A stretch of 5,271 nucleotides of DNA from an uncultured Rhodopirellula sp. (GTDB lineage: Bacteria; Planctomycetota; Planctomycetia; Pirellulales; Pirellulaceae). The notes under the pieces were generated by a model. It was not told where the DNA came from and searched no databases. It saw only the letters and a list, made by a program, of their open reading frames with translations. Below are positions 1 to 5,271 of the stretch, piece after piece. How positions within the stretch are numbered: the stretch's first letter is position 1; each line of letters starts with the position of its first letter. The stretch lies in NCBI GenBank assembly GCA_913061385.1, contig CAJXTM010000355.1, forward strand, positions 1 to 5,271, written 5' to 3'. Made by a program: the position numbers and the translations under genes.

Positions 1-48
1 TCTACACGTAAGGAGTCGTCGGCAGCGTCAGATGTGTATAAGAGACAG
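1..48 (+). other. Nextera i5 sequencing adapter (artefact)
   Basis: This is synthetic library DNA, not genome. Positions 1-7 (TCTACAC) are the end of the P5 side, 8-15 (GTAAGGAG) match the Nextera XT i5 index S505, 16-29 (TCGTCGGCAGCGTC) are the read-1 adapter, and 30-48 (AGATGTGTATAAGAGACAG) are the 19-bp Tn5 mosaic end used in tagmentation. Genomic sequence begins at 49. The likely cause is untrimmed read-through from a short insert that was assembled into the contig end. Reading frames that cross this block translate adapter: the adaptor-protein frame on the minus strand runs on to a TAG at 4-2. Both the order and the sequence of the blocks match the kit design exactly. Confidence 0.99.
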
Positions 49-1444
49 ATGTGACTGCGAGAACCGAAGGGTCCGGAGAAAATTGAAGAATTCGATTGTC
101 GACCTGCAGGCCTCTGGCGGGGATGACCATCCACTCGGGACGCGGGTTGATCAAGAGTCTCACTCGCACATACATCCCACGAACCAACGCGGTGGCACCA
201 TTGACCTCGCGGGGCTCTCCGTTTGAATCTACATGCTGGTTGGGGGCGTCAACGACCACGCGGACCGGCATGGTTCGTGTGGCCGGATTCAGACCAATCC
301 CGTCATAGCTCATCAATTTGGCGTTCCAGTAGTACTTCACACCTTCGCGACCGGCCAGTTCATATTCGACGATCGCTTTTGTTTCTGGCAAACTGTAGCC
401 GCGGGAATTGGTGCGTTCACCAGTCTTGATCTCGCTGTTCGGAGCGGTCGGTGTTCCTGTTGGAACTTCAGGAGGCGATTCCTCTGCTTGATTGAGAACC
501 CAGTAGAGTTGGTCCATTCGGAGGCTCGTTGCGACTTCAGCCTTGGACGTGTCATCAATGGTTAATAGCGTGGTTCCGCGGGCGACGAACGAATGAAGAT
601 CGACATTCTCGTTGACAATCACACCAGAGATCGGCGCACAAATCTCGGTGCGTTTGAGATCGTTTTCTGCTTTTCGTAACTGGGTGCCAGCAAGTGCTTC
701 GGACACCATGATTTTCAGACGGCGTTCCTCGAGCAAGCTGAGTTGATTCTCAAGCGTTACCAATTGTTGTCGTGCTGCCAGCAACGCCCGTCTTGCTTTG
801 TCGCGTTCGGCGGGACTCGTGAATCCGTCTCCAAGCTGGGTTTGGCGATCGACGTCTCGTTGTTGAAGGGACATGTCTTCCTTCGCGATTTCAATGGATC
901 GTCTGGTGTTGTCCTTCTCTTGCTCGACTTCCCTCAGTGCCCGATATTCCTGTTCTTTCAATTGAGTGAGGCGATCTACCTCAAAGTCGTAATCCGTGGT
1001 GTCGATTTTCATCAACGGAGTTCCGACCTCCACGTAGGCTCCCGCTTCGCAGATCGGCATCTTTTCAATGATTTCACCGGAGACTTCAGTTGCTACTCGA
1101 ACCTCTCGAAAGGGAGCCACGCTCCCGTCGACAATCAGTTGCAGCCGTTCGCCGAGTGATGTCAAAGTATGAAGACGTTCCACACGAACCTCGTTGAGAG
1201 CTTCAAGCCGCGAATTGTAGTCCGTTCCGGCCTCGGGCTTTTTCTCGGTTTGAGCGGTGCCCAGAATCAGGAGGACAGCAATCCCGCCAGCCAGCAAACT
1301 TGCCGGAATGACGAAATCAAACAGGAGTTTTCGACTGGTGTTGGCGAGTCGTGACATCAAGGTTTTTGTTTGCCGGGGGCGGTCCACTGTATGCAGACTT
1401 TCGCTCGGCTTGGGCTCGGGAGGCGAGATCAAAGTATCGACCAT
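49..1444 (-). CDS. HlyD-family periplasmic adaptor subunit of an efflux pump, 3'-truncated
   Basis: Membrane fusion (adaptor) protein that would link an inner-membrane exporter (RND or ABC type) to an outer-membrane channel. Residues are numbered from the ATG at 1444. A basic cytoplasmic N-terminus is followed by one membrane anchor (about 41-62). The first lipoyl half is at about 103-148 (GEIIEKMPICEAGAYVEVGT) and a long Glu/Arg/Gln-rich coiled-coil hairpin at about 150-262. The second lipoyl half follows at about 264-298 (LKRTEICAPISGVI, then VARGTTLLTIDD), then a beta-barrel domain to about 435 carrying a Pro/Ser/Thr/Glu-rich insert at 320-350. The start of the membrane-proximal domain (WMVIPARGLQ) is cut: residue 465 is the last encoded wholly by genome, and the frame then reads adapter (VSYTHLTLPTTPYV) to a TAG at 4-2. 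No good Shine-Dalgarno precedes the ATG; Met30 at 1357 is an alternative start that keeps the anchor. The gene lies 55 bp downstream of the TetR gene, probably in one operon. The pump partner is not in the window, so the substrate and the RND or ABC class are unknown. Confidence 0.9.
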
Positions 1445-1499
1445 CTAAGTGACTTTTGGGGGTAAGACTTGCGTCCTGAAAAATTCCTGAGGTGTGATG

Positions 1500-2213
1500 T
1501 CAGCTGCCACTGGTCTCGGGCCGCTGTTGCAGCATCGAGACGTTATTGCAGGCTGCCAGCATCACTGCGGTGATGTGCTGACTTAATGATTCAATGTCGT
1601 AGTGCATTTGTCTTTGTTGGTCTGGAATCAGCACTTGGATCGCCTTGGCACCCACTCGGTAATAAAGGCATTGGCCAACCGTGCTGAAGGCTAAGTGCTG
1701 CAGGGTGTGGTCTGGCAATTCCGAATGAACCAATAGCCTCAGCGTCTCGGTCAACTGATCGAACAAAGGCCGGAAAACATCCTCGACGATGCTTTCGAAA
1801 ATTGGGGTCGGGTTTTGCATTTCACGCATAAGAAGTTCAGTTTCCCAAGCCGATTCTTCGGCAGTGACAATGCGGGCAAGAAGCGTGTTGACTAATGCTT
1901 GCAAGGTTTCCTCTGGCTTTTCCAAGTCAGTATTGGGCGCTGGAAACCGTTTCGCGCGGGCCATTCGTAAGTCGTGAATGACCTGACGATAAAGTCCAAG
2001 CTTATCTCCGAAGTGATAGCCGACGGAGGCGATGTTGACGCCGGCAGTCGAGCAGATCTCGCGAACGGTCGCCCCGTCGTACCCCCGGGCCGCGAATACT
2101 GGCCCAGCGGCCCGTAAAATGCGGCTCCGAGTATCATTTGAGCGTTCATTGGGTCTGACTCCCAAATGGGGGCTCAGCGGTGATTGGAGCGAATTATGCG
2201 GTGAGTCTGCCAC
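1500..2213 (-). CDS. TetR-family transcriptional repressor, CerR (DUF1956) type
   Basis: Predicted dimeric DNA-binding repressor of 237 residues. The N-terminal TetR helix-turn-helix lies at about 26-75: a first helix with TRSRILRAAGPVFAARGYDG, then TVREICSTAGVNIASVGYHF, the usual TetR recognition region ending in the YHFGDK-L-Y pattern. The C-terminal part (about 98-225) has the look of the CerR C-terminal domain, including LLMREMQNPTPIFESIVED, and would form the ligand pocket and dimer surface. The start is GTG at 2213. It has GAGG at 2222-2219 on the minus strand with a 5-nt spacer, and a TGA closes the frame eight codons upstream, so no longer form exists. The gene is first in a probable operon with the adaptor gene and divergent from thrS. 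Two palindromes upstream over a TTGACA box suggest that it represses its own operon. The inducer is unknown, and the operator assignment is inference. Confidence 0.9.
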   Translation of the reverse strand: MADSPHNSLQSPLSPHLGVRPNERSNDTRSRILRAAGPVFAARGYDGATVREICSTAGVNIASVGYHFGDKLGLYRQVIHDLRMARAKRFPAPNTDLEKPEETLQALVNTLLARIVTAEESAWETELLMREMQNPTPIFESIVEDVFRPLFDQLTETLRLLVHSELPDHTLQHLAFSTVGQCLYYRVGAKAIQVLIPDQQRQMHYDIESLSQHITAVMLAACNNVSMLQQRPETSGS

Positions 2214-2245
2214 GGTGACCTCAAAACGACGAATTTCCTGTCATG

Positions 2246-2271
2246 TAAACAGCTGTTTAAAACAATCGTTT
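2246..2271. promoter_or_regulatory. Tandem palindromic operator, probable TetR/CerR binding sites
   Basis: Two copies of AAAC-N4-GTTT sit side by side with centres 13 bp apart. Site 1 (2247-2258, AAACAGCTGTTT) lies in a perfect 14-bp palindrome TAAACAGCTGTTTA at 2246-2259. Site 2 (2260-2271, AAACAATCGTTT) matches its own reverse complement at 10 of 12 positions. They are 33-58 bp upstream of the repressor GTG and cover the expected -10 and transcription start of its promoter, the classic position for an autorepressor. Tandem palindromes could bind two dimers. The symmetry is seen directly; the link to this TetR protein rests on proximity and family habit. Confidence 0.6.
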
Positions 2272-2289
2272 AAATTGAGGAATTGTCAA
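2262..2289 (-). promoter_or_regulatory. Candidate sigma70-type promoter of the tetR-adaptor operon
   Basis: On the minus strand a perfect TTGACA (-35) lies at 2289-2284. After a 16-nt spacer, GATTGT (2267-2262) is a weak -10 matching only three of six consensus bases. Transcription would start near 2255, giving a leader of about 40 nt before the GTG at 2213. The second AAAC-N4-GTTT palindrome overlaps the -10 and the first covers the start point, so a bound repressor would block RNA polymerase. The -35 is convincing; the -10 is not, and planctomycete promoters are less well defined than those of enterobacteria. Confidence 0.45.
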
Positions 2290-2311
2290 CCACATGGCTC
2301 TGGAAAAAGAT
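2283..2311 (+). promoter_or_regulatory. Weak candidate promoter for thrS, overlapping the divergent one
   Basis: On the plus strand TTGTCA (2283-2288, five of six bases of TTGACA) is followed after 17 nt by AAAGAT (2306-2311, three of six bases of TATAAT). This would start transcription near 2318 and give a thrS leader of about 130 nt containing all three hairpins described below. The -35 box shares five bases with the minus-strand TTGACA of the repressor operon. An alternative is TTGACG (2350-2355) with GATCAT (2371-2376), but its 15-nt spacer is short. Neither is strong. Confidence 0.25.
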
Positions 2312-2328
2312 CGCTTTGCAGACTTCTA

Positions 2329-2370
2329 GGCTGTCAATCTGATTCGGGATTGACGGTCCATGGTGACCGT
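2329..2370 (+). promoter_or_regulatory. Two overlapping, mutually exclusive hairpins in the thrS leader
   Basis: Hairpin A pairs 2329-2340 with 2347-2358 around a GATTCG loop. It has 12 pairs including three G-U wobbles, built on the perfect inverted repeat GTCAATC (2333-2339) / GATTGAC (2348-2354). Hairpin B pairs ACGGTC (2353-2358) with GACCGT (2365-2370) around the loop CATGGT. The right arm of A contains the left arm of B, so the two cannot form together, an arrangement typical of switching leaders. No U-tract follows either hairpin, so a simple intrinsic terminator is unlikely. The pairing is read from the sequence; function is inference. Confidence 0.35.
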
Positions 2371-2390
2371 GATCATCCTTTGGCGCTCAG

Positions 2391-2421
2391 GGCACTCGCC
2401 GTCGGTATGCGAGGGTCTGCC
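2391..2421 (+). promoter_or_regulatory. GC-rich hairpin just upstream of the thrS ribosome binding site
   Basis: CTCGC (2395-2399) pairs with GCGAG (2409-2413) around the loop CGTCGGTAT. GGCA (2391-2394) pairs with TGCC (2418-2421) across a four-base bulge (2414-2417), giving a nine-pair stem. It ends 15 nt before the Shine-Dalgarno at 2437, close enough to influence ribosome loading. The loop contains CGT and GGT, triplets that match threonine tRNA anticodons. In E. coli, ThrRS represses its own mRNA by binding leader hairpins that mimic the tRNA anticodon arm. Such triplets are common by chance and the loop is nine rather than seven bases, so this remains an idea. Confidence 0.3.
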
Positions 2422-2436
2422 AGATTCCACTTAAGT

Positions 2437-2443
2437 AGGTGAT
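2437..2443 (+). promoter_or_regulatory. Shine-Dalgarno site of thrS
   Basis: AGGTGAT (2437-2443) is complementary over seven bases to the anti-Shine-Dalgarno end of 16S rRNA, with a 5-nt spacer to the ATG at 2449. It supports this start for thrS. It is the best ribosome binding site in the window; the adaptor gene and the final gene lack a clear one. Confidence 0.7.
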
Positions 2444-2448
2444 ACGCG

Positions 2449-4659
2449 ATGAATTCCGCTTCTGCTTCCAGCATTCAAATTCAACTGCCCGATGGAACGC
2501 TTGCGGAGCATCCATTCGATACCACGGCCATGGATGTGGCTTTGGGAATCAGCGAGGGGCTAGCCCGCAGCGTGATTGCTGCGGATGTTTCCGGCCTCGT
2601 GGTCGACGCCGATCGCCCGTTAGGTGAATTGTCCACCGGAACGGAACCTCTCTCTCTGACTTTGTTGACTGGCCGAGACGAAGCGGCGTTGGGGGTACTG
2701 CGGCACTCAGCGGCGCACGTCATGGCGCGGGCTGTGATGCGGCTCTATGATGGAGTTTCGCTCGCTTTTGGGCCGACCACCGAAGGCGGGTTTTATTACG
2801 ATTTTGACCTTCCTGAAAAAATTAGTGAAGATGACTTTCCCAAGATCGAAGCGGAGATGAAGCGCATCGTCAAGGAAAAGGAGCCTTTTGAGCGTTTCAT
2901 TCTGAACCGTGAGGAAGCGAGAAAACTCTGTGATGATCTGAACCAAGACCTAAAGGTGGAGCACATCGAGACTGGTCTTTCGGATCAGTCCAGTGTCAGT
3001 TTTTATCGTCAGGGTGAATTTGTCGATCTTTGTCGAGGGCCGCATATTCCGGATGCCGGCAAGATCAAAGCGATCAAGTTGATGAGCATTGCGGGTTCAC
3101 ACTGGAAGGGCGATACATCAGGTCGTCAATTGCAGCGTTTGTATGGAACTGCTTTCTTTGACAAAAAGCAGCTCAAAGCATATCTCGAGCAAATCGAAGA
3201 GGCCAAACGTCGTGATCATCGCGTGCTTGGCAAGCAACACGGTCTTTTTTCGATCAGCCCGGAGGTTGGGGCGGGGCTTTGCCTTTGGCTGCCCAAAGGT
3301 GCCAGGGTTCGTGTCGCATTGGAGGACTTTTTGCGTGGAGAATTGTTGTCACGCGGTTATGACCCGGTTTACAGCCCGCATATTGGTCGAGTCGAGATGT
3401 ACGAGACCAGCGGTCATTTTCCCTACTACCGGGACAGTCAGTTCGCTCCTTTGTTCGGCAGTGAGGTGGGCGGCATGCTTGATGCGTGGAGCGAGCGTCT
3501 GCAGGAAGGAACGCTTGATTCAGATGGGGAAGACAAATTAATGGCAGCCGCAGAGGTTTTTGGTGTCAAGCTTGCTGATTATCGCGCATCAGCATCGACC
3601 GAATCAAAGCGCAAAGTGTTGCATGATTGGCAGGTTAATAATGAGCGTTACTTGCTGAAACCGATGAACTGTCCGCATCACTGCCAGATTTTCAAAGCGC
3701 AGCCTCGCTCATACCGGCAGTTACCGCTGCGTTTGTTCGAGTTCGGGACTGTTTATCGACATGAACAGACCGGTGAGCTCAACGGCATGCTGAGGGTCCG
3801 TGGCTTGACGCAAGATGACGCGCACATTTTCTGCACAGCTGAGCAGGTGGAGCAAGAGTTTCGAGCGACCATTGAATTGACCAAATTTGTTTTGGAGTCG
3901 GTTGGCTTAGACGATTACAGCGTTCAGCTTTCCTTGCGAGATCCTGACGGCGACAAATATGTTGGAACGGAGGAAAACTGGGATCATGCTGAAGCAGCAT
4001 TGCGTGGTGTTTTGCAAGGTTCAGGTTTGGCATTCAACGAAGAGCCTGGTGAAGCAGCGTTTTACGGTCCGAAGGCTGACTTCATGGTGCGGGATTGCAT
4101 TGGCAGGTCTTGGCAGCTTGGAACCGTCCAGTTGGATTACAATTTGCCGGAGCGTTTCAAGCTCGAATACAACGGTAGCGATAACGCTGCTCACCGCCCG
4201 GTGATGATTCATCGTGCTCCCTTTGGATCTCTGGAGAGGTTTACCGGAATGCTGATCGAGCATTTCGCGGGGGCGTTTCCGCTTTGGCTGGCACCAGAGC
4301 AAGTTCGAGTTTTGCCACTGAGCGACAAGTCACTCGATTATGCGGTGCAGGTCGCCAAAGAATTGGAGGCGTCAGGTCTGAAAGTGACAGTCGACAACAG
4401 CGGTGGAAAAGTTCAGGCCAAAATCCGTAATGCCCAATTGGAGTTGGTGAATTACATGGCGGTCGTCGGCCCAAAAGAGGCAGAGGCTGGGCAGGTGGCG
4501 TTACGTGACCGCATCGATGGCGATTTGGGGTCGATGCCCACGGCCGAGGCCATTGCCCGCCTGAAGCAGGAAATTGCCAGCAGGCAGGTGCGGCAGGTCG
4601 TCAAAGGTGATTTTTCCGCCGCTGCGGTGGACTCCGACGCGGTCGGAAATGAGTACTAG
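2449..4659 (+). CDS. thrS: Threonine--tRNA ligase (threonyl-tRNA synthetase)
   Basis: Cytoplasmic class II synthetase that joins threonine to tRNA-Thr using ATP and hydrolyses mischarged Ser-tRNA-Thr. Complete at 736 residues. The TGS domain is at about 9-75. The editing domain carries HSAAH (His86, His90) and CRGPH (Cys195, His199), matching E. coli His73, His77, Cys182 and His186. In the catalytic domain the zinc ligands are Cys408 (KPMNC), His459 (DDAH) and His588 (MIHRA), equivalent to Cys334, His385 and His511; motif 2 has Arg437 (VYRHE) and motif 3 Arg597 (GSLER). The anticodon-binding domain runs from about 615 to 712, with Glu677 and Arg686 at the E. coli Glu600 and Arg609 positions. 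It is about 94 residues longer than the 642-residue E. coli enzyme. Some 60 of these form one insertion (about 333-396) between motif 1 ([15 protein letters not shown]) and the zinc Cys; most of the rest are about ten at the N-terminus and a C-terminal tail of roughly 20. The ATG has a good AGGTGAT site, and the TGS domain begins immediately, so the start is secure. The gene is divergent from the repressor operon, has a structured leader, and ends in TAG. All key residues are present, so the enzyme should be active. Confidence 0.98.
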   Translation: MNSASASSIQIQLPDGTLAEHPFDTTAMDVALGISEGLARSVIAADVSGLVVDADRPLGELSTGTEPLSLTLLTGRDEAALGVLRHSAAHVMARAVMRLYDGVSLAFGPTTEGGFYYDFDLPEKISEDDFPKIEAEMKRIVKEKEPFERFILNREEARKLCDDLNQDLKVEHIETGLSDQSSVSFYRQGEFVDLCRGPHIPDAGKIKAIKLMSIAGSHWKGDTSGRQLQRLYGTAFFDKKQLKAYLEQIEEAKRRDHRVLGKQHGLFSISPEVGAGLCLWLPKGARVRVALEDFLRGELLSRGYDPVYSPHIGRVEMYETSGHFPYYRDSQFAPLFGSEVGGMLDAWSERLQEGTLDSDGEDKLMAAAEVFGVKLADYRASASTESKRKVLHDWQVNNERYLLKPMNCPHHCQIFKAQPRSYRQLPLRLFEFGTVYRHEQTGELNGMLRVRGLTQDDAHIFCTAEQVEQEFRATIELTKFVLESVGLDDYSVQLSLRDPDGDKYVGTEENWDHAEAALRGVLQGSGLAFNEEPGEAAFYGPKADFMVRDCIGRSWQLGTVQLDYNLPERFKLEYNGSDNAAHRPVMIHRAPFGSLERFTGMLIEHFAGAFPLWLAPEQVRVLPLSDKSLDYAVQVAKELEASGLKVTVDNSGGKVQAKIRNAQLELVNYMAVVGPKEAEAGQVALRDRIDGDLGSMPTAEAIARLKQEIASRQVRQVVKGDFSAAAVDSDAVGNEY

Positions 4660-4669
4660 GAAGACTGAC

Positions 4670-4690
4670 TCAGCATTTGTTGGCTTTTTT
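4670..4690 (+). terminator. Weak possible terminator after thrS
   Basis: Eleven bases after the thrS stop, TCAGC (4670-4674) can pair with GTTGG (4679-4683) around ATTT, with two of the five pairs G-U wobbles, followed by C and six T. The T-run is suggestive but the stem is poor, so read-through or factor-dependent termination is equally possible. No better candidate was seen between 4660 and 4866. Confidence 0.2.
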
Positions 4691-4866
4691 GGCGTTCATA
4701 ATGATGCTTTTTACGGTATTTCGGGCTTCAGATGGGGCTGCTGGCCGATTCCCCTGCATGCGTTTCGGTCTTCAGCCCGATGGGTACTTATACTTTAGGA
4801 ATGCGTTGTCTCAGTAACGCGTTTGTCACCGAGGCCCGGTTTTTCTCTCTTTCTGGTTTGGATGTG

Positions 4867-5222
4867 ATGCGATCATTGATCCCACAGCTCTGCTTGTTCG
4901 TTGCGTTTTTTGCGGCACCTTCGGTTTTCATGGCATCTCGGTTGGATGCTGCTGGACTCACAACGAAGGAAAAGAAAACAGTTCAGTCGGTGAACGCAAG
5001 CGTTCTGAGAGCTGGGAAAAGTTACGCAGCCGAAGACTTTGATGCGTCTGCGGAGCACATCTTGGCTGCCATCAAGCAGATTGAAGAGGCTGCCAAAGGG
5101 GGGTCGCCCAAACTGTATGACTCTTTGCTCCCAGCGATGCAGCGAATCGAGAAGGCGCGGACTTTGCTCGACTTCGAGGGAGTCACGCTTCCGACCTTCA
5201 CGCGACCAACGCGTCCCGAGGA
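4867..5222 (+). CDS. Secreted protein of unknown function, N-terminal fragment
   Basis: I do not recognise a specific family. From the ATG at 4867, 118 residues are encoded wholly by genome before the adapter. MRSLIPQLCLFVAFFAAPSV looks like a Sec signal peptide: one Arg, then a hydrophobic core at about 4-22; the cleavage site is unclear. The mature part is helical and rich in Ala, Lys and Glu (about 33-102, TKEKKTVQSVNASVLRAGK through IEKARTLLDFEG), followed by a Pro-rich linker (TLPTFTRPTRPED). No catalytic motif or CxxCH heme site is visible. From memory, similar planctomycete N-termini ending in EGV-LP-plus-proline precede cytochrome c-like (PSCyt1) domains, which would lie beyond the window; I cannot verify this here. 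The same frame is open from an ATG at 4732, but that extension puts 45 unremarkable residues before the signal peptide and has no ribosome binding site, so 4867 is preferred. The frame continues into adapter as CLLYTSPSPRDRG, which is not real protein. Confidence 0.7.
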
Positions 5223-5271
5223 CTGTCTCTTATACACATCTCCGAGCCCACGAGACCGAGGCTGATCTCGT
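5223..5271 (-). other. Nextera i7 sequencing adapter (artefact)
   Basis: Synthetic library DNA. Positions 5223-5241 (CTGTCTCTTATACACATCT) are the Tn5 mosaic end, 5242-5256 (CCGAGCCCACGAGAC) the read-2 adapter, 5257-5264 (CGAGGCTG) match the i7 index N710, and 5265-5271 (ATCTCGT) begin the P7 side. Genome ends at 5222, inside the exported-protein gene. Together with the left end this names a likely dual-index pair (N710 with S505), which could identify the source library. Confidence 0.99.

Noticed and set aside
88..111. Cluster of EcoRI, SalI and PstI sites resembling a pUC polylinker
   Set aside because: The stretch is in frame in the adaptor protein and encodes a plausible membrane-proximal segment (VIPARGLQVDNRILQF). 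The similarity to a cloning site covers only about 14 bp and no other vector sequence is present.
32..226. Plus-strand frame starting MCIRDR
   Set aside because: It starts inside the mosaic end and lies antisense to the adaptor gene; the first residues are adapter translation.
2032..2442. 136-codon plus-strand frame running up to thrS
   Set aside because: It is mostly antisense to the TetR gene, has Arg/Ser-rich shadow composition and no domain character. The intergenic part carries regulatory features instead.
2214..2448. T-box riboswitch controlling thrS
   Set aside because: No T-box consensus (AGGGUGGNACCGCG-like) or intrinsic terminator was found in the leader, and T-boxes are mainly a Firmicutes/Actinobacteria feature.
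4789..4794. TATACT as the -10 of a promoter for the last gene
   Set aside because: It matches five of six bases of TATAAT, but no acceptable -35 lies 16-19 nt upstream and there is no extended -10 TG. It was left out as unsupported.
4732..4866. Longer start for the exported protein at 4732
   Set aside because: It would place 45 residues before a clear signal peptide, and no ribosome binding site precedes it.
5022..5237. Minus-strand frame starting MYKRQ
   Set aside because: It starts in the right-hand mosaic end and is antisense to the exported-protein gene.
30..5241. A perfect 19-bp inverted repeat at both ends resembling a 5.2-kb Tn5-like transposon
   Set aside because: The repeats are Tn5 mosaic ends, but they face the wrong way: in a transposon CTGTCTC would be outermost, whereas here it abuts the enclosed DNA. 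They are flanked outside by Nextera read adapters and indices and no transposase is present. This is tagmentation, not a mobile element.

Overview
The window is a complete short assembly contig, not a clean stretch of genome. About 5.17 kb of bacterial DNA (49-5222) lies between untrimmed Illumina Nextera/Nextera XT adapter at the left end (1-48, i5 index GTAAGGAG) and at the right end (5223-5271, i7 index CGAGGCTG). Both outermost genes are cut where genome meets adapter, and any reading frame crossing the junctions ends in adapter-encoded peptide.

The bacterial DNA has moderate G+C and most resembles a planctomycete, probably Pirellulaceae (Rhodopirellula-like). The reasons are the enlarged threonyl-tRNA synthetase, a CerR-type TetR regulator next to a large HlyD-type adaptor protein, several starts with poor Shine-Dalgarno sequences, and a small secreted Ala/Lys/Glu-rich protein of a type common there. 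This placement is inferred from protein character without a database search.

Layout, left to right. (1) 49-1444, minus: periplasmic adaptor (HlyD/membrane fusion) subunit of an efflux pump, missing its last part. (2) 1500-2213, minus: TetR/CerR repressor, 55 bp upstream of the adaptor gene and probably the first gene of the same operon; the pump permease would be expected beyond the left end. (3) 2214-2448: divergent control region. It has two tandem AAAC-N4-GTTT palindromes over a TTGACA promoter for the repressor operon, an overlapping weak candidate promoter for thrS, and a leader with three predicted hairpins, two of them mutually exclusive. (4) 2449-4659, plus: full-length thrS with all expected zinc, editing and class II catalytic residues and about 60 extra residues in the catalytic core. 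(5) 4660-4866: short intergenic region with no clear signal. (6) 4867-5222, plus: N-terminal part of an exported protein of unknown function, cut by adapter.

Repressor and adaptor look like a self-regulated drug or toxic-compound export module. thrS is a housekeeping translation gene transcribed divergently from it. No mobile element, CRISPR array, tRNA or rRNA was seen. The most notable points are the adapter contamination, the operator/promoter arrangement, the structured thrS leader and the ThrRS insertion.
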